Notes under the pieces: generated by a model
Seen by the model: the letters and a program-made list of their open reading frames with translations, nothing else
What the model was told of the DNA's origin: nothing
The model's database searches: none
Shown here: positions 1 to 5,181 of the stretch, one piece after another
How positions within the stretch are numbered: the first letter of the stretch is position 1
Layout: each line of letters opens with the position of its first letter
Assembly (NCBI GenBank): GCA_005877705.1
Contig: VBNY01000219.1
Span: 1 to 8,534, forward strand
Source: Gammaproteobacteria bacterium
Lineage (GTDB): Bacteria; Pseudomonadota; Gammaproteobacteria; Steroidobacterales; Steroidobacteraceae
Length of the DNA stretch: 8,534 nt
Reading direction: 5' to 3'
Position numbers and translations under genes: made by a program

Positions 1-712
1 CGGGCGCGCGGGCCAGCCGGCCGGAACCGAGCCCGACGCGTTCCGCCAGGTCCTCGTTATCGACCACGCGGAAGGCAACATCGATGGCCGGCGAGGTCTT
101 TTCCTCGTACTCGACTTCAGCCTCCGCGAGCGCCGAGCGGCAATCGAGGCACCAGTGGACGGGCTTGACGCCCTTGTAGAGATGTCCATTGCGGATGATC
201 TTGCCGAAGGCGCGCAGCTGCTCGGCCTCGTAGCGCGGGTCCATGGTGCGGTAGGGGTTGTCCCAATCACCCAACACGCCCAGGCGTTTGAAGTCGGCGC
301 GCTGCAGCTCCAGCTGCTCCTGCGCGTAGGCGCGGCAGGCGGCCCGGAAGGCCGTGGCGTCGAGCTTCTGTCCGGGGCGGCCGTATTTCTTCTCCACCTG
401 CAGCTCGATGGGCAACCCGTGGCAGTCCCAGCCCGGGATGTAGGGAGAGTCAAATCCCTCCAGCGAGCGCGACTTGACGACGACATCCTTGAGGATCTTG
501 TTGACGGCGTGGCCGATGTGAATGGCGCCGTTGGCATACGGGGGCCCATCGTGAAGCACGAAGCGCGGCCGGCCACGGGCGGCGGCGCGCAGCTTCGCGT
601 AGATGCCCAGCTCGTCCCAGGCTTTCACCATCCCAGGCTCGCGCTGGGCAAGGTCCGCCTTCATCGGGAAGTCGGTCTGCGGCAGGTTGATCGTGTGTTT
701 ATAGTCAACCAT
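1..712 (-). CDS. ileS: Isoleucyl-tRNA synthetase, N-terminal part (cut by window edge)
   Basis: Class I aminoacyl-tRNA synthetase that charges tRNA-Ile with isoleucine in the cytoplasm. The first 237 residues are visible, starting MVDYKHTINLPQTDFPMKAD. They hold the Rossmann-fold ATP-binding signature HIGH at residues 65-68 (509-520), inside the block DGPPYANGAIHIGHAVNKIL. The IleS-typical GWDCHGLPIE follows, then HWCLDCRSALAEAEVEYE, which leads toward the CP1 editing domain. Editing, KMSKS and zinc-binding C-terminal parts lie beyond base 1. The ATG (710-712) overlaps the ribF stop: the two genes share 8 bases (705-712), so translation is probably coupled. No strong Shine-Dalgarno is seen, only GAAGG about 15 bases upstream inside ribF. 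The ribF-ileS order is standard in gammaproteobacteria, where lspA usually comes next. The identification is very secure. Confidence 0.98.
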   Translation of the reverse strand, partial: MVDYKHTINLPQTDFPMKADLAQREPGMVKAWDELGIYAKLRAAARGRPRFVLHDGPPYANGAIHIGHAVNKILKDVVVKSRSLEGFDSPYIPGWDCHGLPIELQVEKKYGRPGQKLDATAFRAACRAYAQEQLELQRADFKRLGVLGDWDNPYRTMDPRYEAEQLRAFGKIIRNGHLYKGVKPVHWCLDCRSALAEAEVEYEEKTSPAIDVAFRVVDNEDLAERVGLGSGRLARAP

Positions 713-1652
713 GCGTGGTCACTTTGCCTTCAGCCTCCAATATCTGCCGCGCCTCGGCGGCGTCCTTGTGCATCTGCTCGACCAGGGCGTCCAGCGTTGC
801 GAAGCGCTGCTCGTCGCGCAACTTCGCCACGAACTCCACTTCGATCTCGCGGCCATAGAGATCGCCCGAGAAGTCGAACACATGCGCTTCGAGCAGCACG
901 TCCACACCTGCGACGGTGGGGCGTGTTCCCAGACTTGCAACACCCGCCAACGGCGTCCCGGCGATACCGCGTACGCGCACCGCGAAGATCCCCGCGACCG
1001 GCGCGCGCCGCCGCTCGATCTGCAGATTCGCAGTCGGGAAACCCAGGTCCCGCCCCAGGCGGCTGCCGCAAACCACCCGGCCGATCATCGAGTACGGCCG
1101 TCCGAGCCAGCGTCGTGCGAGCTCAAATTCGTTGCGCGCGAGTGCATCACGCACACCGCTGCTGCTGACGCGCTGGCCGTCCAGCATCACCGGAGGCACG
1201 ACGTCCACGGCGAACCCCAGCCGCTCGCCCGCTCGCGTGAGCATCGGCGCGCTCGCCTCACCGTTGCGCCCGAAGCGGAAATCGTGACCGACCACCACGA
1301 CCTGCGCGTCCAGCTCCCTCGCCAGGAGCTGCGCGAACTCCTCCCCGGACAGATTACGCAACGCCTCGCTGAAGCGCAGCAGCCACAGGTAGTCCAGGTT
1401 CGTGCGCGCGAGAATGCGCCAGCGCTCGCGCCAGGAGGTCAGCCGTGCCGGCGGATCCTGCCGCTTCAGGAACTCGCGCGGCATCGGCTCGAACGTCAAG
1501 AGCATCGAGGGCCGCGACAGGCGCCCGGCGTGCTCGTGCAGGCGCCGCAGCAGCGCCTGATGACCCAAATGAATGCCATCGTAGGTGCCAATCGTGACCA
1601 CACAGCCCCGCTGGTCCTGGCGCAGATTCGTCACTCCGCGAATGAGCTCCAT
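705..1652 (-). CDS. ribF: Bifunctional riboflavin kinase / FAD synthetase
   Basis: Cytoplasmic enzyme that phosphorylates riboflavin to FMN and then adenylylates FMN to FAD. At 315 aa it has the usual family length. The N-terminal nucleotidyltransferase domain (about 1-185) carries TYDGIHLGH at 23-31, VGHDFRFG at 121-128 and SSSGVR at 163-168. The C-terminal flavokinase domain (about 186-310) carries GFPTAN at 204-209, SLGTRPTV at 240-247 and LEAHVFDF, whose Glu255 is the expected catalytic base. The ATG at 1650-1652 places MELIRG at the N-terminus, as in relatives, although no good Shine-Dalgarno precedes it. The stop overlaps the ileS start by 8 bases, indicating one transcript. In many gammaproteobacteria murJ precedes ribF; here ribF is first in its operon and faces away from rpsT. 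Confidence 0.97.
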   Translation of the reverse strand: MELIRGVTNLRQDQRGCVVTIGTYDGIHLGHQALLRRLHEHAGRLSRPSMLLTFEPMPREFLKRQDPPARLTSWRERWRILARTNLDYLWLLRFSEALRNLSGEEFAQLLARELDAQVVVVGHDFRFGRNGEASAPMLTRAGERLGFAVDVVPPVMLDGQRVSSSGVRDALARNEFELARRWLGRPYSMIGRVVCGSRLGRDLGFPTANLQIERRRAPVAGIFAVRVRGIAGTPLAGVASLGTRPTVAGVDVLLEAHVFDFSGDLYGREIEVEFVAKLRDEQRFATLDALVEQMHKDAAEARQILEAEGKVTTHG

Positions 1653-1684
1653 GGGCTGCTTAAGTCACTGATGGCAAAAGGTAA

Positions 1685-1690
1685 ATTATA
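1685..1690 (-). promoter_or_regulatory. Candidate -10 box of the ribF-ileS promoter
   Basis: Read on the minus strand this is a perfect TATAAT. It would place the transcript start near 1678 and give a leader of about 26 bases before the ribF ATG. The hexamer 17-18 bases upstream is GC-rich and does not resemble TTGACA. A perfect TTGACA does lie at 1729-1724 on this strand, but 33 bases from the -10, too far to pair. The promoter may therefore depend on an activator, an upstream element or an alternative -10. Support is sequence pattern and position only. Confidence 0.5.
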
Positions 1691-1762
1691 CGGGTTTTGC
1701 CCGCCGACGCCCGTCGAAGTTTATGTCAACACCCCGCCCCGCGGCCACGATCGCGCTCGGCG

Positions 1763-1791
1763 TTGACAACGGGTGGGCCGATAAGCAGACT
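1763..1791 (+). promoter_or_regulatory. Candidate rpsT promoter
   Basis: A perfect -35 TTGACA (1763-1768) is followed after 17 bases by CAGACT (1786-1791), which matches the -10 consensus at three of six positions including the key A2 and T6. Transcription would begin near 1798, about 36 bases before the GTG start of rpsT. No better candidate lies between here and the gene. Confidence 0.5.
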
Positions 1792-1797
1792 ACCGGG

Positions 1798-1809
1798 CCC
1801 CGAAAGGGG
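1798..1809 (+). promoter_or_regulatory. GAAA-tetraloop hairpin in the rpsT leader
   Basis: CCCC-GAAA-GGGG forms a 4-bp all-GC stem closed by a GNRA tetraloop. It sits at or next to the predicted 5' end of the rpsT transcript, about 24 bases before the start codon. S20 is known in E. coli to repress its own translation, so a leader structure could contribute to regulation or to mRNA stability. The stem is short and could be chance in GC-rich DNA. Confidence 0.35.
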
Positions 1810-1833
1810 GATCGATTCACTGACGGTAGTCTC

Positions 1834-2097
1834 GTGGCCAATACCAAGTCCGCCGAAAAAGCTGCTCGCCAAGCCGAAAAGCACCGCACCCGCAATGTGG
1901 CCCTGCGCTCTCGCATGCGCACAGCGGTGCGCCGCGTCGCGACGGCCGTCACCGGCGGAAATAAAGAAGCGGCCGTGGCCAGCTACAAGGATGCCGTTCC
2001 CGTGATCGATTCGCTCGTGAGCAAGCAGATCATCCACCGAAACAAGGGTGCGCGACATAAGAGCCGCTTGGCGGCGCGAATTCGCGCGATGCAGTGA
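1834..2097 (+). CDS. rpsT: 30S ribosomal protein S20, GTG start
   Basis: Primary 16S rRNA-binding protein of the small subunit. The 87-residue product reads (M)ANTKSAEKAARQAEKHR, then SRMRTAVRRV, and ends with the typical basic helix HRNKGARHKSRLAARIRAMQ. Length and both ends match the family (87-88 aa). The frame is open upstream to an ATG at 1723, which would add 37 residues, but that extension overlaps the promoter and lies outside the conserved S20 N-terminus. GTG at 1834 is the only initiation codon between that ATG and the conserved ANTKSA, so it is chosen. The ribosome binding site is weak (GGTAG, 1825-1829). E. coli rpsT also uses a non-AUG start (UUG), reported to matter for autogenous control, so weak initiation here may be functional. 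It is divergent from ribF and convergent with obgE. Confidence 0.95.
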   Translation: MANTKSAEKAARQAEKHRTRNVALRSRMRTAVRRVATAVTGGNKEAAVASYKDAVPVIDSLVSKQIIHRNKGARHKSRLAARIRAMQ

Positions 2098-2127
2098 GGC
2101 TTGTAATGCACGCTAATGACAAGGCAC

Positions 2128-2146
2128 GCTGGGCAGCCGCCCCGGC
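2128..2146. terminator. Weak hairpin between convergent rpsT and obgE
   Basis: The 66-base gap between the stop of rpsT and the stop of obgE holds an imperfect 6-bp hairpin: 2128-2133 pairs with 2141-2146, with one G-T pair and a 7-base loop. Neither side carries a T run, so this is not a typical intrinsic terminator. It is listed because convergent transcription should end here and nothing better is seen. Confidence 0.2.
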
Positions 2147-2163
2147 AACCCCTCCGACCAGTC

Positions 2164-3240
2164 TCAAGTTGAAGCCCGCCGCGCGGCGCCAATACCTCCT
2201 GCAGATAATGCGCGGTCGCGTGCCTCGCGATCCCGGTCCTGCAAAAACGTCATAACCGCTTGCGAGAGTTCCTTCGTCCCCCGGCCCGTCGCGCCGGAGA
2301 TGAGGAAGTGCGGGCCGCGAAATCGCAGCCTGCGTACGATCGCGCGCGCGCGCTGCTCGGCATCCTGATCAGGCAGTAGATCCCGTTTGTTGAGCACCAG
2401 CCAGCGCGGCTTCGCGGCCAGGCGCGGGTTGAATTTCTTGAGCTCCGCGACGATCGCCCGCGCATCGCGAACCGGGTCGGCCTCGGGATCGACGGGGGCG
2501 ATATCCACCAGATGCAGCAGCAATCGCGTGCGCTGCAGGTGTCGCAGGAAACGGATCCCGAGCCCGGCACCCTCCGCCGCGCCTTCGATGAGGCCGGGAA
2601 TGTCCGCCATCACGAAACTGCGGTGCTCACCAACGTCCACCACGCCCAGGTTCGGATGAAGCGTGGTGAAGGGATAGGCCGCTACTTTGGGACGAGCCGC
2701 GGAGACGGCGCGTATCAGCGTGGATTTGCCGGCATTGGGCAACCCGAGAAGTCCCACGTCCGCGATGACCTTGAGCTCGAGCTCGAGCGTACGCTTCTCC
2801 CCAGGCAGTCCTGGCCCGAACTGGCGCGGCGTGCGGTTGGTGCTCGACTTGAAGCGCTGGTTGCCCCAGCCGCCTTTGCCGCCCCGAGCCACGGGGAGCA
2901 CCTCGCCCTCGGACGCCAGATCGCCCAGCTGCTCGCCCGTTTCGGCCTCGCGGACCGTGGTGCCCACTGGGACCGGGATATAAAGGTCCGCCCCGCTGCG
3001 CCCCGTGCAATCGCGGGCTCCTCCCGGCTCTCCGTGGCCCGCGCGGTAGGTTCTCTCGATGCGGAAGTCGGCGAGCGTGTTGATGCCAGGGGCGGCGCGC
3101 AGATAGACGCTGCCGCCGTCCCCGCCGTCCCCGCCGTCCGGGCCCCCCAGGGGCATGAACTTCTCGCGCCGGAAACTGGTACTGCCTCGGCCGCCGCTGC
3201 CGGCCTGCACCTTGATCCGAGCCTCATCGACGAATTTCAT
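2164..3240 (-). CDS. obgE: Obg-family GTPase (CgtA/ObgE)
   Basis: Essential GTPase of large-subunit ribosome assembly, also linked to the stringent response in related bacteria. At 358 aa it starts MKFVDEARIKVQAG. The glycine-rich Obg fold (about 1-158) includes GGPDGGDGGDGG at 32-43. The GTPase domain follows: G1 GLPNAGKST (166-174), G2 PFTT (190-193), G3 DIPG (213-216), G4 NKRD (284-287) and G5-like SGATG (315-319). The C-terminus is short and ends in a basic RRAST tail, whereas E. coli ObgE (about 390 aa) has a longer acidic tail. The ATG is not preceded by a Shine-Dalgarno; the upstream bases are C-rich. A strong terminator hairpin ends about 15 bases before the ATG, so expression probably depends on readthrough from rplU-rpmA. 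Confidence 0.97.
   Translation of the reverse strand: MKFVDEARIKVQAGSGGRGSTSFRREKFMPLGGPDGGDGGDGGSVYLRAAPGINTLADFRIERTYRAGHGEPGGARDCTGRSGADLYIPVPVGTTVREAETGEQLGDLASEGEVLPVARGGKGGWGNQRFKSSTNRTPRQFGPGLPGEKRTLELELKVIADVGLLGLPNAGKSTLIRAVSAARPKVAAYPFTTLHPNLGVVDVGEHRSFVMADIPGLIEGAAEGAGLGIRFLRHLQRTRLLLHLVDIAPVDPEADPVRDARAIVAELKKFNPRLAAKPRWLVLNKRDLLPDQDAEQRARAIVRRLRFRGPHFLISGATGRGTKELSQAVMTFLQDRDREARDRALSAGGIGAARRAST
3113..3139 (-). repeat. Three tandem 9-base copies inside obgE
   Basis: Three perfect copies of CCGCCGTCC on the plus strand encode the DGG-DGG-DGG of the conserved Obg glycine-rich loop (residues 35-43). The repeat is explained by the protein sequence. Its perfect identity at DNA level could still allow slippage in whole 3-residue steps. 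Confidence 0.7.
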
Positions 3241-3254
3241 GGCGGGGGTATCTG

Positions 3255-3286
3255 AAACAAAAACCCCGGCGCTTCGGGCCGGGGTT
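3255..3286 (-). terminator. Intrinsic terminator between rpmA and obgE
   Basis: A perfect 9-bp stem pairs AACCCCGGC (3262-3270) with GCCGGGGTT (3278-3286) around a 7-base loop. On the minus strand it is followed by TTTTTGTTT (3263-3255). This is a textbook rho-independent terminator for rplU-rpmA transcripts. It stands about 28 bases after the rpmA stop and its T run ends about 15 bases before the obgE ATG. It probably sets a higher output of the ribosomal proteins than of the GTPase. The mirror structure on the plus strand has no T run after it. Confidence 0.85.
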
Positions 3287-3314
3287 GGCGGTGCCTCGCG
3301 ATTGCGTGACGACC

Positions 3315-3578
3315 TCAGGCGTTTTCGGGCAGAACGCTCACGTAGAGCCGCTGCTCGTCACCTTTTTTCTGGAAGTGGACCTTGCCGGTCACCTTCGCGA
3401 ACAGCGTGTGGTCCGTGCCCATCCCGACATTCGGGCCGGGACGCACCTGCGTGCCACGTTGGCGGACGATGATGTTTCCGGCCAGCACGTGCTCACCGCC
3501 GAAGCGCTTCACACCCAGACGTTTGGAGTGGGATTCGCGGCCGTTCTTGGTACTGCCGCCTGCCTTTTTGTGTGCCAT
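3315..3578 (-). CDS. rpmA: 50S ribosomal protein L27
   Basis: Large-subunit protein whose N-terminus reaches toward the peptidyl transferase centre. The 87-residue product begins MAHKKAGGSTKNGRESHSKRLGVKRFGGE and contains GNIIVRQRGT and a VGMGTDHTLFAKVTGKV block, all diagnostic of L27. The Met-Ala-His-Lys-Lys start shows that no cleavable N-terminal extension of the Firmicutes type is present. The ATG is at 3576-3578, with only a weak GGAA about 12 bases upstream. It lies 36 bases downstream of rplU on the same strand and is followed by an intrinsic terminator. Confidence 0.98.
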   Translation of the reverse strand: MAHKKAGGSTKNGRESHSKRLGVKRFGGEHVLAGNIIVRQRGTQVRPGPNVGMGTDHTLFAKVTGKVHFQKKGDEQRLYVSVLPENA

Positions 3579-3614
3579 GACTGCTCGAGTTCCGCAAAAA
3601 AGTACGGCGCTGAC

Positions 3615-3926
3615 TTAAGCGCTGATGTCCGTGACCTTCACCTCAGTGAAGGCCTGACGGTGAGTCTTCTGCCTCAGGTAGTGTGCGCGGCGCTTGAACT
3701 TCACGACGGAGATCTTCGCTCCCCTGCCGTGACGGACCACCGTCGCGACGACCTTTCCGCCCTTCAAGAGCGGCGTGCCCATCTTGACGTCCGCGCCCTT
3801 GCCAACCAGCAGCACGTCACCGAACTCAACCGTGGCACCCGGCTCCGCATCCAGCTTTTCGACGCGCAGCACCTCATCCTTGGTCACCCGGTATTGCTTG
3901 CCGCCCGTGGCGATGACTGCGTACAT
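3615..3926 (-). CDS. rplU: 50S ribosomal protein L21
   Basis: 23S rRNA-binding protein of the large subunit. The 103-residue product starts MYAVIATGGKQYRVTKDEVLRVEKL and includes the C-terminal KRRAHYLRQKTHRQAFTEVKVTDI, where KFKRRKxYxRxxGHRQ-type basic residues are typical of L21. The ATG at 3924-3926 gives the same length as E. coli L21. An in-frame TTG at 3936-3938 would add four residues (MPLF) and is disfavoured because L21 proteins begin at MYAV. No Shine-Dalgarno is obvious in the C/T-rich leader. It is the first gene of rplU-rpmA-(obgE), driven by the promoter at 3968-3996. Confidence 0.98.
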   Translation of the reverse strand: MYAVIATGGKQYRVTKDEVLRVEKLDAEPGATVEFGDVLLVGKGADVKMGTPLLKGGKVVATVVRHGRGAKISVVKFKRRAHYLRQKTHRQAFTEVKVTDISA

Positions 3927-3967
3927 AAATAGTGGCAAGAGGGAGTGGGGCTGAAGAAAGGCCGCGC

Positions 3968-3996
3968 ATTCTACTGGCGGCCCCCCCGTGGGTCAA
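3968..3996 (-). promoter_or_regulatory. Strong sigma70-type promoter of rplU-rpmA
   Basis: On the minus strand, TTGACC (3996-3991) is followed after exactly 17 bases by TAGAAT (3973-3968): five of six matches in each box. The start would fall near 3961, giving a leader of about 35 bases. The segment after the -10 is GCGCGGC, a GC-rich discriminator of the kind known to make ribosomal promoters sensitive to ppGpp and DksA. The spacer contains a run of seven G (seven C at 3981-3987 on the plus strand). Confidence 0.8.
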
Positions 3997-4139
3997 ACCG
4001 CTGTTTCCCCAGGCTCGGCGAGGATCTGGCGTGTTCTCACCGCAGCCGCCGGAGATCCCTGCTGGCGCGCTCCCGGTCCATTCTCGGCGGGGGCCGCGTC
4101 GGCTAGGATGCTTGGCCCCACTCGAGGTCTGATCGGCCG
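3997..4139. other. Intergenic region between divergent rplU and ispB
   Basis: No gene is supported here. A 66-codon open frame crosses the region but shows no recognisable protein. The region holds a possible weak ispB promoter and a 6-bp inverted repeat, GGATCT (4022-4027) and AGATCC (4053-4058), separated by 25 bases, which is within chance expectation. Confidence 0.5.
4104..4127 (+). promoter_or_regulatory. Possible ispB -10 box and ribosome binding site
   Basis: TAGGAT (4104-4109) resembles a -10 box. The hexamer 17 bases upstream (4081-4086, TTCTCG) is a poor -35. GAGG at 4124-4127 lies 12 bases before the ATG and is the only Shine-Dalgarno-like sequence. This is the best candidate seen, but weak. 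Confidence 0.35.
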
Positions 4140-5108
4140 ATGACCCTGGAAGAAATTCGCGCGCTCGTCCAAGCGGACCTCGGGTTCGTCGATCAGGTCA
4201 TTCGAGCGCGCCTGAAAAGCGCCGTCCCGTTGGTAGACCAGGTCGCCGAGCACATCATCTCCGGGGGCGGCAAGCGGCTGCGACCGCTGCTCGTGGTGCT
4301 GGCCGGGCGGGCCTGCGGCCACAACGGCCGGGCGCACGTCGAGGCGGCCGCGTTCATCGAGTTCATCCACACCGCCACGCTTCTGCACGACGACGTGGTC
4401 GACAGCTCCGCCATGCGCCGTGGCCGCGACACCGCCAACGAAGTGTTCGGGAATCAGGCGAGCGTGCTCGTCGGCGACTTCGTGTACTCGCGCGCGTTCC
4501 AGATGATGGCCTCCTTACGCTCGCAGCCGGTGATGGAAATTATGGCCGATGCGACCAATGTGATCGCCGAAGGCGAAGTGCTGCAGCTGATGAACGCCCA
4601 CGATCCCGACACGACCGAGCAGCGCTACCTGGAAGTCATCTACCGCAAGACCGCGAAGCTGTTCGAAGCCGGCGCCGAAGTCGCGGCCGTGCTTGCGGAC
4701 AACCCGGCGGAAATCCGCAAGGCGCTGGCTTCCTACGGCCGACATCTCGGCACGGCGTACCAACTCGTGGACGACGTGCTCGACTACCGCTCGAACCCCA
4801 CGGAGCGCGGCAAGAACCTCGGTGACGATCTCGCGGAAGGCAAACCCACCTTGCCGCTCATACACGCGCTGCGCCACGGGAACGAATCGCAGCGTGCGGC
4901 GATCTGCCTGGCGATCGAGCGAGGGGGCCTGGCGCAGCTCGAACCGGTCATCGCGGCCATCGAGTCGACGGGCGGCCTCGAGTACACCGCACGGCTCGCA
5001 CGCAACGAAGTGGAGCAGGCGCTGACAACGCTCGGCGTCCTGCCCGACTCCTCATATAAGACGGGTCTGGCGGCGTTGGCGCGATTCGCGGTCGAGCATA
5101 CGATCTGA
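4140..5108 (+). CDS. ispB: Long-chain all-trans polyprenyl diphosphate synthase (octaprenyl type)
   Basis: Condenses isopentenyl diphosphate units onto farnesyl diphosphate to make the C40-type side chain of ubiquinone or menaquinone; cytoplasmic. At 322 aa it matches E. coli IspB in length. It has GGGKRLRP (42-49), the first aspartate-rich motif DDVVD (84-88) with MRRG just after, RKTAKLF (169-175), and the second aspartate motif DDVLD (211-215). Residues before the first motif are small (HTATLLHDD, Ala79 five before it), as in long-chain synthases rather than farnesyl or geranylgeranyl enzymes. The exact chain length cannot be read from sequence. Its position divergent from rplU-rpmA matches Pseudomonas and E. 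coli. The ATG gives the family's N-terminus. No terminator is seen after the stop. Confidence 0.95.
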   Translation: MTLEEIRALVQADLGFVDQVIRARLKSAVPLVDQVAEHIISGGGKRLRPLLVVLAGRACGHNGRAHVEAAAFIEFIHTATLLHDDVVDSSAMRRGRDTANEVFGNQASVLVGDFVYSRAFQMMASLRSQPVMEIMADATNVIAEGEVLQLMNAHDPDTTEQRYLEVIYRKTAKLFEAGAEVAAVLADNPAEIRKALASYGRHLGTAYQLVDDVLDYRSNPTERGKNLGDDLAEGKPTLPLIHALRHGNESQRAAICLAIERGGLAQLEPVIAAIESTGGLEYTARLARNEVEQALTTLGVLPDSSYKTGLAALARFAVEHTI

Positions 5109-5122
5109 GCGCTGCGCCTTCA

Positions 5123-5152
5123 TTGCATTTCGGCCGAGCCTTTGCCTACACT
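5123..5152 (+). promoter_or_regulatory. Candidate promoter of the amidohydrolase gene
   Basis: TTGCAT (5123-5128), an 18-base spacer and TACACT (5147-5152) form a plausible sigma70-type promoter with three and four consensus matches. Transcription would start near 5159, about 23 bases before the ATG. AGGGGA (5169-5174) is a good Shine-Dalgarno, 7 bases before the ATG, and supports the start at 5182. Confidence 0.5.
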
Positions 5153-5181
5153 TCGCGGCCTTTCAAACAGGGGACGCCCGA

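Noticed and set aside
155..1168. Long plus-strand open frame of 337 codons opposite ileS and ribF
   Set aside because: It is antisense to two clearly identified genes, its protein is Arg/Ala/Pro-rich low complexity, and it spans the boundary of both genes. GC-rich DNA gives such shadows.
711..1766. Plus-strand open frame of 351 codons covering ribF and the divergent promoter
   Set aside because: Antisense to ribF, no recognisable domain, and it runs through the ribF -10 box.
1723..1833. 37-residue N-terminal extension of S20 from the ATG at 1723
   Set aside because: S20 proteins begin at (M)ANTKSA; the extension overlaps the candidate promoter and leader hairpin and has no S20 similarity.
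3927..3938. TTG start giving rplU four extra residues
   Set aside because: All L21 proteins I know begin at MYAV; the ATG at 3924-3926 gives the standard 103 residues.
4022..4058. Inverted repeat GGATCT...AGATCC upstream of ispB
   Set aside because: Six-base arms with a 25-base gap are expected by chance and do not align with a promoter box.
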